A DNA stretch of 64,000 nucleotides from Synaphobranchus kaupii (GCA_029718625.1 CM056395.1:22054244-22118243); one strand, 5' to 3'; positions 37,901 through 47,973 are shown, counted from the stretch's first letter. The notes: a model not told the origin generated them from the letters alone. A program made the numbers and translations.

Positions 37901-39207
37901 AGCTTCTCAGCTACCTGTTTAAACCCCGCCCAATCTGTGCCCAGAATCAGAGGGTGCGAGAGGCGGGAGCTAACCGCAGCCTCCAGAATATGCTTTTTTC
38001 CTTTGACATGAATTTCCACTGGCACTATAGGGTACTTGTGTAAATCCCCATGCACACACCTAATAGAAACCCAACGTGCCGTCCCCAATGCTTCTGGCCG
38101 AACCAGGCTCTGTAGGATCATGGACTGCATCGCCCCTGAGTCCAACAGTGCCCGGTGTTCACTCCCTTGCACCCTTACCGGAATGCAGTACGCCCCGTCT
38201 AGATCGGGAGCGGAGGTGGGCGGGCCGACGACACGGACCACCTGGCCCACCTCCATGAGCGGACAATCGCGGCGCAGGTGGCCCGGCTGTCCGCACCGCC
38301 AACACCCCGGTCCAGGTGTCTGAGGAGCTCCCTGAGGGCCGGACTGCACCGCCACTGAGCCTGAGTGGGGAGAAGGGGGGGGGAAAGCAAATGGGTTAAC
38401 ACGGGAAGGGAAGGAGGGGTTTTGGGGACGGGAAACAGGAAGGGGAACAGCACGGGTGATTAATTTTTTCCGGGGCGCTGGCTCCGGCTTCTGCTGCTGG
38501 GTGCCGGGGTGTTGAGCCAGGTGGTCCTCCGCCAGGGTGACGGCGACGTCCAGGCTGGTGGGCCGGTGGCACTGGACCCAGCTGGCCGTATCCGCCGGCA
38601 ACCCTGCGGTGAAGCGCTCGAGGACCACCTGTTCCACGACTCCAGCAGCGGACCGTATTTCCGGCTTTAGCCAGCGCCTCGCCATGTCCGTCAGCCGCTG
38701 GGCGTATGCGAAGGGCCGGTCCTCTCCCGTCAGGGTGGTCTCCCGGAAGCGACGTCGGTGGTCCTCCGGGCTGAATCCCATTCGGTCGAGGACCGCCTTT
38801 TTCAGATTTCTGAAATCCCTCCTAGCGGCTGCCGGCAGGTTATGCGCCGCCTGTTGCGCCTCCCCTGATAAGAGGGGCAGGAGACGTACCGACCACTCTT
38901 CCAGTGGCCACCGGCACGTCTCCGCTGCCACCTCAAATGCCTCGAGGAAGGCCTGAGCGTCATCGTCCGCCGTCATCTTCGGCAGGTGGAATTTCGGGGA
39001 CGAGACAGCTCTCCCCTCCCTGGAACCCCCGGCAGCAGCCAGCTGTAACAGCGCCTGTGTCTGGAGGCTAGACTGCTCTCGCAGGGCTTGCATTTGCTCG
39101 GCGTGCGCAACCGACTGTTGCACCTGCATCGCAGCTAGCCCCTCCAGAAATTTTCCCAGCGCTGTTACCGATATTGGCTGCTCCGGCTGCTCCTGGCTGT
39201 TATCCAT
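34975..39207 (-). CDS. Gag-pol polyprotein of Gmr1-like retrotransposon
   Basis: A single open frame encodes the whole replication machinery. I take the ATG at 39207 (MDNSQEQ) as start, giving about 1,410 residues; the frame stays open 22 codons upstream, to the LTR, through the primer site. Counting from the LTR edge: capsid-like region with a SCAN-like segment at about 170-252 (RRRFRE, LERFTAGLP); CCHC knuckle CWRCGQPGHLRRDC at 324-337; aspartic protease LLDSGA at 376-381; integrase HHCC zinc site (H584, H591, C621, C624) and core D653, D712, E748 (D-35-E); GPF motif near 887; RT with LDL (D1089) and YLDDI (1150-1154); RNase H with TDAS (D1301) and SDH (D1367). All catalytic residues are present. 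RT lies after integrase, unlike typical Ty3/gypsy. No env frame is seen. Confidence 0.96.
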   Translation of the reverse strand: MDNSQEQPEQPISVTALGKFLEGLAAMQVQQSVAHAEQMQALREQSSLQTQALLQLAAAGGSREGRAVSSPKFHLPKMTADDDAQAFLEAFEVAAETCRWPLEEWSVRLLPLLSGEAQQAAHNLPAAARRDFRNLKKAVLDRMGFSPEDHRRRFRETTLTGEDRPFAYAQRLTDMARRWLKPEIRSAAGVVEQVVLERFTAGLPADTASWVQCHRPTSLDVAVTLAEDHLAQHPGTQQQKPEPAPRKKLITRAVPLPVSRPQNPSFPSRVNPFAFPPPSPHSGSVAVQSGPQGAPQTPGPGCWRCGQPGHLRRDCPLMEVGQVVRVVGPPTSAPDLDGAYCIPVRVQGSEHRALLDSGAMQSMILQSLVRPEALGTARWVSIRCVHGDLHKYPIVPVEIHVKGKKHILEAAVSSRLSHPLILGTDWAGFKQVAEKLMGVRSRPLGKCDVCAVDSGDAGSPDTAGGGTAPGEPPVETPQVPVFHPVEDFPLAQSRDDTLRFAFDQVVYVDGQLVRPDAARTHPYFVIIKDRLYRVSRDTQTGEEMTQLLVPKSRREMIFQAAHYNPMAGHLGYEKTLNRIMARFYWPGIWADVRRWCASCPDCQLVNSPAIPKAPLRPLPLIEVPFDRVGMDLIGPFERSTQGYRFVLVLVDYATRYPEAVPLRNISAKSVAQALFQIISRVGIPKEILTDQGTSFMSRTLRELYELLGIQSIKTSVYHPQTDGLVERFNRTLKSMIRKFVHDDSRNWDKWLVPLLFAVREVPQASTGFSPFDLLFGRRPRGVLDLVKESWEEGPSPSKNEIQYVMDLRAKLHTLGRLSRENLLEAQERQQKHYDRGTKLRQFSPGDKVLVLLPTSSTKLLAKWQGPFVVTRRVGEVDYEVLRSDREGAKQIYHLNLLKAWKEVVPVSLVTVDQERDELGPEVPNSTDQTSPLSDSHLIPNQRADLALLQTRFADVFSPLPGRTNLITHHIETTPGVTARSRPYRLPEHKKKLVQAEIKAMLELGVIEESNSAWNSPIVLVGKPDGSIRFCVDYRKVNEVSRFDAYPMPRVDELLDRLGTARFFSTLDLTKGYWQIPLSPESKEKTAFSAPDGLYQFRTLPFGLFGAPATFQRLMDRVLRPHAAFAAAYLDDIIIHSNSWAQHVRHVGAVLESLRQAGLTANPKKCAIGRAEVRYLGYHLGSGQVRPLVDKTAAIATCLRPKTKKEVRRFLGLAGYYRRFIPAFSELTSPLTDLTRKGASDPVQWTELCRQAFERVKEALCGKPLLFTPNFSLPFNVQTDASNRGLGAVLTQQVEGVDRPVLYISRKLSQREAKYSTVEKECLAIRWAVGSLRYYLLGRPFTLCSDHAPLQWLHRMKDTNARITRWYLALQPFNFKVIHRPGAQMVVADFLSRPVGEEEGGVGHRPDGFPA

Positions 39208-39250
39208 GGCTTTTAAGAAAATGTCCTGTCTTCTGCACCGTTTCGCACTA

Positions 39251-39271
39251 AATTTCCCCGTACGGGCCACC
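39251..39271 (-). other. Candidate primer binding site
   Basis: Just inside the 5' LTR the minus strand reads GTGGTGGCCCGTACGGGGA; a primer site normally begins TGG, complementary to a tRNA CCA end. The matching tRNA is not identified. The first 22 codons of the open frame overlap this site and are probably not translated. Confidence 0.55.
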
Positions 39272-39273
39272 AC

Positions 39274-39600
39274 TGTGGCGAAGTGAGCACCACCGCTCTA
39301 GTGCAGAGACAGAAATCACACTTTGGGGTAGAGAGAACACGGTTTTTATTCGTTTCTCTCTCTGGTTTTTACAAACAACACAATCGTACATCCGCTCTTC
39401 TCCCCGCAGATGTTCTGGTCGGCTTTTATGCACTCAGGCTCACTGTCGAACAATCAAGGCAATTGGTTAATTGATACACACAATAATACAATCAATCGTT
39501 ACCAATTGCATGATTCCCGAGAGCTGTGTCGGCTCCATAAACCACACATGTTCACTCTCTCTCTTGCCGGCAGCGCCTAAAACCACGCCCCCCTACCACA
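39274..39600 (-). repeat. 5' LTR (high-coordinate copy)
   Basis: 327 bp, same ends and sequence as 34631-34957. As the upstream LTR of a minus-strand element it should carry the promoter; a TTTTTATTCG-type AT stretch is visible but no core promoter motif is assigned. Confidence 0.96.
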
Positions 39601-39605
39601 ACTGT
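39601..39605. repeat. Target site duplication ACTGT (right)
   Basis: Matches 34626-34630. Confidence 0.95.
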
Positions 39606-40379
39606 TTTTACACGGTTACCACGTTACCACAGCTCTCAAAAACAGTCCCCTAAACTCACCACAAAGATTCTGCGTCCTTTATTCTTTATGTGTTTATAAC
39701 TTTACCTGTTACATTTACAAAATGTGTTAATGAAATAGTAAGTATTTACCGTGTATTCTTTTGAACAGTTCTGTTTACTAATCGGTTTATGGCGGGGAAA
39801 TGAGTCGAATCAAACAGACACGCCGGCAAATGCAAACGTATGCAAGTCGTTTGAGGACTTATGAATAATGAGGACATTAATAATGGAATGTAGTTTTATA
39901 CATCTTTACTCTTTGTTCCTTTACAATCCAGAATGATATGTTTTAAAATAAACAAGGCACCTGATTTGAAGCTTGATATGCCTTTCTGTTTGGGAGAACA
40001 ACAATTCATGTATTATTAATTGTACTCATTTCTCTATCTACTGTGTATTCATTTTACCATCCACAAATAACTGCCTACTTAGAAATTAAAATGTATTACA
40101 CTCTCTATTTAAATAGCATGATATAACAGGCTTATTGTCCTAAAAAAATATATAAAACCTATTATGGCCTTGCTAGACATTTCTGGGAAGTAGTTGTAGG
40201 TAAATATAGTACACTGTAAATTGTTCAGTCAGTGTCAAATCAACTCTCAGTGTAAATTTTACTCCAGTAGAGCGCACTATTATGAGTTGACTAAACACAT
40301 GTAAATAAGTAGGTCAGTAAAAAAATAATGAAGGAAGTTGTTTTCTGCAGAATAAAATGTTGTGACAATCTGATCAGGA
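39606..40379. other. Non-coding stretch with a small MITE-like fragment
   Basis: No gene. At 40224-40310, GTCAAATCAACTCTCAG and ATTATGAGTTGAC are imperfect inverted copies of the motif family also seen at 1.8 and 62.3 kb. Confidence 0.5.
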
Positions 40380-40387
40380 AATAGGAC

Positions 40388-41758
40388 CAGGGTCGTCTTT
40401 TAGGGGGGGGGGGGCACCGGTGTGACCGCCCCAGGCCCGCACTTCACAAGGCCCTGCGGTGAGAGGGGAAATTAATTTAAATAATAACCATTTCTTGTTT
40501 TTAATAAAATTATATTTCATTAAAATAGCCTATATCTTTTTGAAGCACACCCAGACATGCGGCCTATACGCTATAGCTACGTGCAGCCTGCGGCTAGGTA
40601 TTTTTCAAATTCGCTTAAAGTTGTTTTTGTCGAGTCGGGTGGCAAAATGGCAAGCTCAAACAGCAGAGACTAAACAAATTCAGAAGGTAGGCTACAGCTC
40701 AGGAGTGTAAAAAAGAAGCGAGAAAAAGAAAAGAGATTAATTAAAATGGAAAGGTTCCTTGGATAGATTCATAAAGAAAAACATAGAGGAGGAGGAGGAG
40801 GAGGAGAAATCTGCCCTGCAGATTTCAACTCCCCTTCACTTGAATGCGCTTGTCAAGTTAACGTTACACGGTATGCTATTAACGCTCTGCGCTTTTCTTT
40901 TGCTCAATTTCTCCAGTCAAAATTTGAAAACGAGCATAGCTGTATGGATGACAAATTGTAGATTGTCCTATTGATTGTGGTGAAGTATAAAATAATTGAG
41001 AGTCACGATCCTTGTAAAGAGAGACAAAAGACAGGCAGAAGGTGGAATACCATTCAAGTGTCAGGAAGCGATCAGTGCAAGGTCTGACACTGTGACACAA
41101 GAAAATGACTCTGCAATGTTAAAACACGTCGAACACGTCTTCAGAAACATTGTCATAAATGTAGGCCTACTATAGCCTAATGGGAATAATGATTAGAATC
41201 ATCCGGAGAAATATGCTTAAAAAAATGCTGAATCAAATTCTAGTAGGTGCGACTTGCTGCGATCCATCTCTTAATATACTGTCAGTAGCCTATTTATAAA
41301 CTTTTATTTATATATCCCACCCTCTGCCTGCTTTTTATCTCTCTTTACAATGAAAAAGCTAGTGTTCAACATCGTGAACTTTTGCAATTATTTTATGGTC
41401 CGCCTCAATCAATAGAACAATCTACAATTCATGGTTAATAGCTACAGTATGATCGTACCACAACCAACAGTATTATTGTTTTCATTTTAATTGGATAAAT
41501 TATGCAAAAGTGTCGGTGAGTTGTTATTGTTAATTACAGTATTTTAATTCAAGGGCGGAGTAATGGCATAGCGTCGATTGGTTGGTTGTATATGGTCGGT
41601 TTGTGCAATGTCGTAGCCTGTAAATCCTTAGTTCATAGTTACATAATAGATACTATTTAAGCCTATGACGCGTTAGCTATGACGTCATCAAGTTAACAGC
41701 TGGGCCTCGCGTAGGTTGACTCACCCTGGGGCCCCGCCCACCCCTTAAGACGGCCTTG
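40388..41758 (+). mobile_element. hAT-like non-autonomous transposon, 8-bp duplication
   Basis: 1,371 bp. Left end CAGGGTCGTCTTTTAGGGG; right end on the minus strand CAAGGCCGTCTTAAGGGG. Flanks AATAGGAC (40380-40387) and AATAGGGC (41759-41766) match at 7 of 8 bases, the 8-bp duplication of hAT elements. Internally, 40640-40840 has fragments resembling the N-terminus of hAT/ZMYM-type proteins (KKKREKEK, MERFLG, then an acidic GAG-repeat), in broken frames. The catalytic region is absent. Confidence 0.78.
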
Positions 41759-41794
41759 AATAGGGCAGTGCAGTAACAGCCCTGAATAGGGCAG

Positions 41795-42130
41795 TGCAGT
41801 GGCAGTGTCGTATAACGGTTAGGGAACTGGGTTTATAGCTTTCCAGCTGTTGGTTTGTTTCTGAGGTGGGGTGCTGCCGTTGTACCCTTGAGCAAGATAC
41901 TTAACCTGAATTGCTTCAGTAGAATATCTAGCTGTACAAATGGATTGTATGTTAAATGAATATACTGAGCAACAATTCCAATGTAAATCTAACACTGCTG
42001 GTGTACATTTAACACCCTAGGGTGTTTATATGAGAGCAGTCTCATATAAACACCATCGGGTGTTAAATGTTTTTTCTGTGTAGGCTTTGTAAGTTGCCCC
42101 AGATAAGGATGTTTGCTAAATGTAGTAAAA
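41795..42130 (+). repeat. tRNA-derived SINE with L2-type tail, carrying an insertion
   Basis: GTGGCAGTGTCGTATAACGG, then GTACCCTTGAGCAAGATACT and AACCTGAATTGCTTCAGTAG are the body of a common fish tRNA-derived SINE (family knowledge). The tail, TTTGTAAGTTGCCCCAGATA to TTTGCTAAATGTAG, is the L2-type 3' end. Body and tail are separated by about 100 bases that include the hairpin at 42005-42070, probably a later insertion. Confidence 0.8.
42005..42070. repeat. 31-bp inverted repeat (hairpin) inserted in the SINE
   Basis: Arms 42005-42035 and 42040-42070 match at 29 of 31 positions with a 4-base loop GCAG; the arms begin ACATTTAACACCC. The ATTTAACAC motif links it to the small repeats at 40.2 and 62.3 kb. 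Probably a MITE. Confidence 0.88.
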
Positions 42131-43735
42131 GCTAATGAGAGAATTCTTACTTGTTGAATTTCTTTGCACTTTGAAAAACAGTAATACATACATATACATA
42201 CATTATACCTTCTTAGATAACCAGCTGTGAGCAATTCCAGGGATACAATTTTTTATATATATTTTTTTAATTTACAGGGATTGACACTTTCATGATTAAG
42301 GGCATATGAAACTGTAGGCTTAAACATATATTACAAAGTGGATTCATCTCTCAAAGTGTGATTACTGTTAATTCAGAACGGCAGGTTTTACCTTTTTGAT
42401 CCACGCAAGGTTTAAGTTATTGTGCTTAAAGGTTTAGCTGCCTATAATTAAACACAATAAAAAAAGAGCACATTTCCCAGAATGCCCTTGGTGATTTGTG
42501 ATTTCTGAATATAGGAGCTTTGTCTTAAAGGATAACCGTACGCCTTGGCTTTAAACAGGTGGGAATAATGGAAAGTTCAGAAGCGTTAATGCAGCAGAGA
42601 GAATACATTATGTGTGTACATGCATAATTGCACATGCACAGCTAAATATACCCTACATTAAGTGTACCATTTATGTTTCCGCACCACCTACATCTATGGG
42701 TTTTATTGCAGGGAGTTCTGCTGGTCTGCTAAGAGGGCAACACTGAAAATGTCTTTGTTCTACATTCAGAGAAAGATCTGCACACGGTATTTCAGGTCAA
42801 GCTGATGCTAAACAATTCAGACATTTCGGCATATTTCCTTCATCGGTATAATTGTTGTATGCCTGATGGCATGCGCTGAAAGAAAATGGCTGCCTTATAG
42901 TCTTATAAGCCACTGCCATTTGACACTGTAGATTTGGGTGTACAAGTTCTTCCATTAGCATAAAACAAAAGACTCAATGCTGAAACTAAAAAAACAATTG
43001 AATGTGGTTCTTTACTGAGTGTAGTCACTGAATTCCTTAGATCTACAAACCTTTGTTTTTAACCTAAAGGGCTAAAAGTGAATTCATTCCATATATATTT
43101 GAGACGGTTTTGTCAATTTCGATTCCATTTGCGGCACACTTAATGGCAGTTGGAAGTTTTTATTTAGACGGGATTGTTCATCATGAAAAGAGACTCCTCA
43201 CATTGAGGCAGATTCTTTGAATACTTCAGCCTGACTTGCCAATACTTTTAACAGCCTAGGTTGTGTTTTGTTTACTGAAACTACGCTGTGAAGCATCCCA
43301 TTAGCCCCGTACTCCCACTGAGAATAAATTAGTATCACGCACCACAGATCCCTGTCTTTTGCTTTTGTCAGAACTGTATCCAGGCATTGCAGAGCTGATT
43401 ATAGCTCAGGGGGGAGAACTCACATTCCCGGAAATTAAATACAAATATTCCCAGGGAGCCCCATCTCATTGACGTCCTTTTGTCTTTTCTTCCCATCCCC
43501 GTCTATCGCTGAGGTGATCTTGTGACTGACTCGTTTCATGGCGAACTGGTGTTCTTATTTGGTATGTTACTGCATCCGCTGCCTGGCACTGCAACTTGAT
43601 GCGGGCCTTTGTCACTTTTAAGATGCAAACAAGCAAATAAATTTATCTTTGATACAGTCCCTGGGTTCAAGCCAAACAAAGCAGGCATCGTTTGATGACT
43701 CGACTGCCGTGGTCAGTAGAGTAATTGTGAGATCC
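42131..43735. other. Non-coding stretch, candidate conserved sequence at 43290-43500
   Basis: No gene recognised. 43290-43500 is complex, non-repetitive and rich in short TAAT-type motifs within a repeat-dense region, so it is a candidate conserved non-coding element (inference only). Confidence 0.45.
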
Positions 43736-43743
43736 CTTTAGGG

Positions 43744-43928
43744 CAGTGGACCCCAACCCTGTTTCTGGAGATCTACCATCCTGTAGGTCTTCATTTCAAC
43801 CCTAATATGGCACACCGGATTCTACTAATTAGCAGCTCAACAAGATCTCTAGCTGTTGAATGAGGTGTGCTTTGTTGGTGTTGGGGTGAAGGATGGTAGT
43901 TCTCCAGGAACAGGGTTTGTGACCACTG
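43744..43928. mobile_element. hAT MITE with perfect 8-bp target duplication
   Basis: 185 bp, CAGTGGACCCCAACCCTG on the left and, on the minus strand, CAGTGGTCACAAACCCTG on the right, arms continuing through TTCCTGGAGA-CTACCATCC. The 8-mer CTTTAGGG occurs immediately before (43736-43743) and after (43929-43936). Typical fish hAT-derived MITE. Confidence 0.93.
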
Positions 43929-43936
43929 CTTTAGGG

Positions 43937-46219
43937 TGAAGATGTAGAGGTGCTGGCAGACCTTGCACCAGAAGATGAGGACTTTTTGCATGAGCAATGC
44001 TTACTGCCAGCAATTATGTTGAATACTGGCAGTGTCAATCAGCCTGCTTAGGATGAGAGCAATGTTGTGAAATGTGTTATGAAATTGCTTACCATTTGCA
44101 ATAGGTGGAGCTGCAGGGCCTTAATTTATCAGGAAAAAAAAACAAAAAACTTCTGGCTTTCACGTATTGCAAATACATATTCCCTAACCCTTTAAGATTC
44201 TAATGCTTCTGTAACAATGGAGTTCGAGAACATTGAGTGTTCTTCAAAGGGTTGAAGTGAACATGTCAGGAAATAACTCCAGTCGTATGTGTTTATGTTC
44301 AATATGACTCTTCTTTGTTCTTTGACAGAGATTCTGAGACAGAACTTAATTTCATTATACGGTCACTGATGTGCAATAGCATGCCCCCTGGCTTGCTCAC
44401 ACATATATTTGAATAATGCATTGTTTGCTCTGCCCAACGAAGTGGTACGGTAGAACAAATGTGTTAAAAACAGAAATCAAAATTACAAAATAATATTGTA
44501 TTCAATATTGTAATGATGTATGCATCTTTAAAAAAATAAATAAATAAAACTTGCTGATTCATGATAGGTTTCATTTTTTAGTTTTTTAGTTCACTTCAAT
44601 ATTCATTTCACCTTACTACTGTCATTGGATAATGTACTTCTGAAATTACTTAGATCCAATGTCTAGTTCTTGTGGAAAAGAAGACATTTGTTATTTTGAG
44701 TGGTTTTTATTTATTTATGCATTTATTTGTATGCCCTTGAGGCTGCAAATGTTCTGCCTTCTTGGTTGTGGTAATAAAAGTAATAAAAGATAAAAACATA
44801 TATATTCTTGAATTGTTCTTAATTCAACTTTTTTAATGTATTCACATATTTTACTTTCCTCTGTGTTAAACTGAAACAAAGTTCTATCTCCATGTGATTA
44901 AATAAATCAAAAACAAAAAAAAAAGACAAATGTTGGGCTCAGTGTCCGAATATAAAATGTGCAGATCATCTTTGAAAGGGTGATGGAGCTTTAACTTGAA
45001 ATATGATTGGCGTACCAAAATAGACACTTAACCTCTAGCTAATTTCCAGACTGTTATTGACTTATTACAAAGTGCGTATTTAAAGTTACAATAAGAAAAA
45101 AAACACTGCAGAACGTCATAGACGGCTGCAGTCGGGAATGGATTGTGATATCCACTGCCGAGTCCTGAGTGCCCAAAAACAGCCAAAGAGAGAAAGCTGT
45201 TAACAGTGACCTGTGCTGATTTGAGGGCAGTATGTTATATTGATAGAATAATACCCTTCACACATAAGAGGAGGATTTCAAATAAACACAGATTGCAATC
45301 ACTCCAAACTCCAAGTGACTGTGTAATTCTTACCAATTTGTATAAATTTACTTAGCAAATTTTGCTTTTTGATCAATTCCCCTGTGTACTGGGCACTGTG
45401 TATAATATCTGTTATTCGCTGTTTTCTAGACTGATGAGAGCCTGTCAATGAGTATACTTGAGCACAGCTGCCATGTTCTGAACTGTTTAGGACATGGTAA
45501 ACGTCACTTGTTTTGTGTAACCATGGTAACTGCTGATCTTTCACCTTTCAATAGCATAATCAAAAATTGACTTTAGTTATAAAATACTGACAAATGCTGG
45601 CAACCCATGGTCTGAGAAATAACGAAAGGAATTTTCCAACATTATAATTATGGTCACAGACAGAAACTATATTGTGTCAATGAGAATCGTGGGGAGCCTT
45701 ATGGCCTGTCTGTTTTTCATGAAATAACCGTTAATAATTTTTATTGCACGTAGGCTTACTGTGTCATTTTACAACTTACAGTGTAATAACAAACAAATGT
45801 CTTAAAGGCCAGTGAATAGGTGGAAATGTTATTCATAGCCAAAACTAACTAGCTAGCCAGTTTTCTTGGCATTTTCTATGCTGAGCTGGAAGCCATATTC
45901 TGGTAACTTATTCTCAGCTGTTGCAGGGAACTTCTAAAAAAATGTAACGCATATATTTTCGGGAATTACTGAGAACCTTGGTATTAAACCCAAATTTTAA
46001 AGATTATTATTCTGTATATCAAAATGCGTCATAATGGTTAGTCGGAATAATATTGATCATACTATTGTTCCATATAGCCTATTCATTGCTCGCACTACAC
46101 ACTCATGAGCATGTCTGTTTTGCCCTCATATAAGCAATCCACAAAGGTGGAAAAGCAGGCTTTTAAAGGGAATGGGATATGACATCTTGACTGGTTTATT
46201 GTATGGTATGCCCAAGACA
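43937..46219. other. Non-coding stretch, no gene recognised
   Basis: AT-rich unique sequence with poly-A runs; no exon, RNA gene or transposon recognised. Confidence 0.5.
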
Positions 46220-46370
46220 CACCTATAATTAATGAAGGTTGCGCCGTACTTAGCGCTCAAAAAAACACGCCGTCTAACTAGCAAAAGCGGACTTGGACAT
46301 GTCCTAAATGCACTTGTGTCATGTGTTTAGACCAAGCGCTAAGATCGCCAAGATAGAGCCCATTATGTCT
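46220..46370 (-). repeat. Fragment of a dispersed fish repeat with GCGC motifs
   Basis: Read on the minus strand: GGGCTCTATCTTGGCGATCT, then TTAGCGCTTGGTCTAAACAC and AAGTGCATTTAGGACATGTC. I recall this ordered pattern from a widespread fish DNA repeat; both ends carry AGCGCT motifs. Family name not certain. Confidence 0.5.
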
Positions 46371-46489
46371 TACTAACTTATCTGTACTTCATTCAAATGA
46401 TGCATAATAAAGTGTGACCATTTTAGTTTAGGTGGTGCAGTTGAGTTTATGAATGTGGCATATACATGATTCTAGACATATTAACTATT

Positions 46490-46619
46490 AACGAATGCTT
46501 TACAAATATTAGTTCTTTTAATAAGTCATTCTTAGAAAACATTTTATAAATGGTTAATAGATCATTTACTAATGGTTTACAGATTCTTTATAATGGAACC
46601 TTAAAATAAAGTGTTACCA
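46490..46619 (-). repeat. MITE-like end (ACACTTTATTTTAAGG)
   Basis: On the minus strand the segment starts TAACACTTTATTTTAAGGTT, followed by CCATTATAAAGAATCTG and repeats of AACCATTAGTAAATGATC-like sequence, a common fish non-autonomous repeat pattern. Only one end is visible. Confidence 0.45.
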
Positions 46620-46678
46620 ATATTTGCTAATTTGCTTTTGACACACATTCCTGAGTCAGCTGAGGGAGGAGAGGTGAG

Positions 46679-46715
<37 letters not shown>

Positions 46716-46745
46716 CATGTGTGTGCATGTGTGGGTACGTGTGTT
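46679..46745. repeat. (GT)n microsatellite, interrupted
   Basis: Pure GT to about 46710 then GT with C/A interruptions. Confidence 0.92.
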
Positions 46746-46995
46746 TGTGTGGCGGGGGCTGGACCTCCCTTCAAGAAATGCTTGATCCATCTCTACTTTG
46801 TTATATAGTATTAATAATTAAAAAAAGCCCAAGTCTGCAGTGAACTTCAGGTGAAACCAGAATTTTGGAGCCAACTATCTATAATGGAATCGGATGAACT
46901 AAAAAAGAGCTGACTTAATTCCTTTTATGACAGAATAAAATGTCTGATGAATAACCAAAAGAAAGACTAAATCATTTTGTTGGTATCTAATTCAG

Positions 46996-46996
<1 letters not shown>

Positions 46997-47060
<64 letters not shown>
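46997..47060. repeat. (CT)n microsatellite
   Basis: About 32 CT dinucleotides, directly visible. Confidence 0.96.
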
Positions 47061-47064
<4 letters not shown>

Positions 47065-47973
47065 CCCAAAAGGGGAATGGAAATCCGAATCATTTCAAGA
47101 TGTGCTGCAAGCAAATATTAATTTGCAACGCATGAGGCGCCATTGTGATTTTCATGAGTGACTTTGTCTTGCTGACCCCCTTTTTTTAATTACCTGATGT
47201 ACTGAGCCATGCAGTGTAACTTCAGTTTCTAATCTAATGCAGTTACTGATCACATAAGAGCACGGCATGGTTCTGATTTAATCCCGTACAGAACCGTGCA
47301 GAAGTGCTCATTCCCATGCACATGTTTATCTCCCCAGAACTAGCAATCATGACATTTTTAAGTACAACATGGTGGGTTGTGTCAACTGCTTTGACTGTGG
47401 TTGAAATATTGGGGAAGCTGAGTGCCCTTAAATGATACCACAGCCTTCCTATAAGTATCAAAAAGTTAGGGATCTGTTAATACATGGCACTTGACTATAT
47501 ACGTATTTTCGTCATTCGTCATATATTTCCCACACGTTTGTGTCTGCAACAGTAAGCGGAATTCTTACACGCTTCTTCGGGGGGCTGTTGTTTGGTCTTG
47601 TTTCACAAAAGCCGTTATAATTTTACCACCCCAGATGAGGCTTGGTACACAGAACAATCATTTTTCTTTATTTTTCACTCACGAGACAGTTCTTCGTTTA
47701 CTTATCTCAATCAGCTCAATTTACAACTTTTTTTTTTACGAAGTTTATTCACGGAAGTCATATGAGGTAATGCAGTACATTACAAGCAACAAATAACTTT
47801 ATGTAGCCTTCATGCATGGTATACATTCGCTTAATCCAATGGGTTCAGGTTCAGGTTATGACTGCTTCATTTTGTTATGGGTGGTGAATTGAAGGTCACT
47901 TTAAGTAAAAAAACAAAAACCTTTATTAATCCTTTATGCATGCTTTATCACTTATGTCAAACAAAATAGCATA
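47061..47973. other. Non-coding stretch, no gene recognised
   Basis: Unique sequence ending at the TA (47972-47973) that borders the Sleeping-Beauty-like element. A 101-codon plus-strand frame at 47491 has no recognisable domain. Confidence 0.5.

Larger units (their letters stand above)
34631..39600 (-). mobile_element. Intact Gmr1-like Ty3/gypsy LTR retrotransposon
   Basis: A 4,970-bp element on the minus strand: two 327-bp LTRs (34631-34957 and 39274-39600) that I find identical on reading base by base, flanked by a 5-bp target duplication ACTGT (34626-34630 and 39601-39605). LTRs begin TGTGG and end CCACA on either strand. Between them is one open gag-pol frame (39207 to 34975). Domain order is gag, protease, integrase, reverse transcriptase, RNase H, i.e. 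integrase before RT, the order described for Gmr1-like elements of deuterostomes. Identical LTRs, an intact frame and an intact duplication mean very recent insertion; the copy may still be mobile (inference). Confidence 0.96.

Noticed and set aside
35237..39474. Plus-strand open frames opposite the retrotransposon
   Set aside because: Shadows of the 1,410-residue minus-strand gag-pol frame and of the LTRs; no independent domain.
34631..39600. Endogenous retrovirus with envelope
   Set aside because: No envelope frame exists between RNase H and the 3' LTR; the stop lies 17 bases before the LTR.
42005..42070. Hairpin as a microRNA gene
   Set aside because: Inserted in a SINE and linked by motif to dispersed repeats; no evidence of processing.
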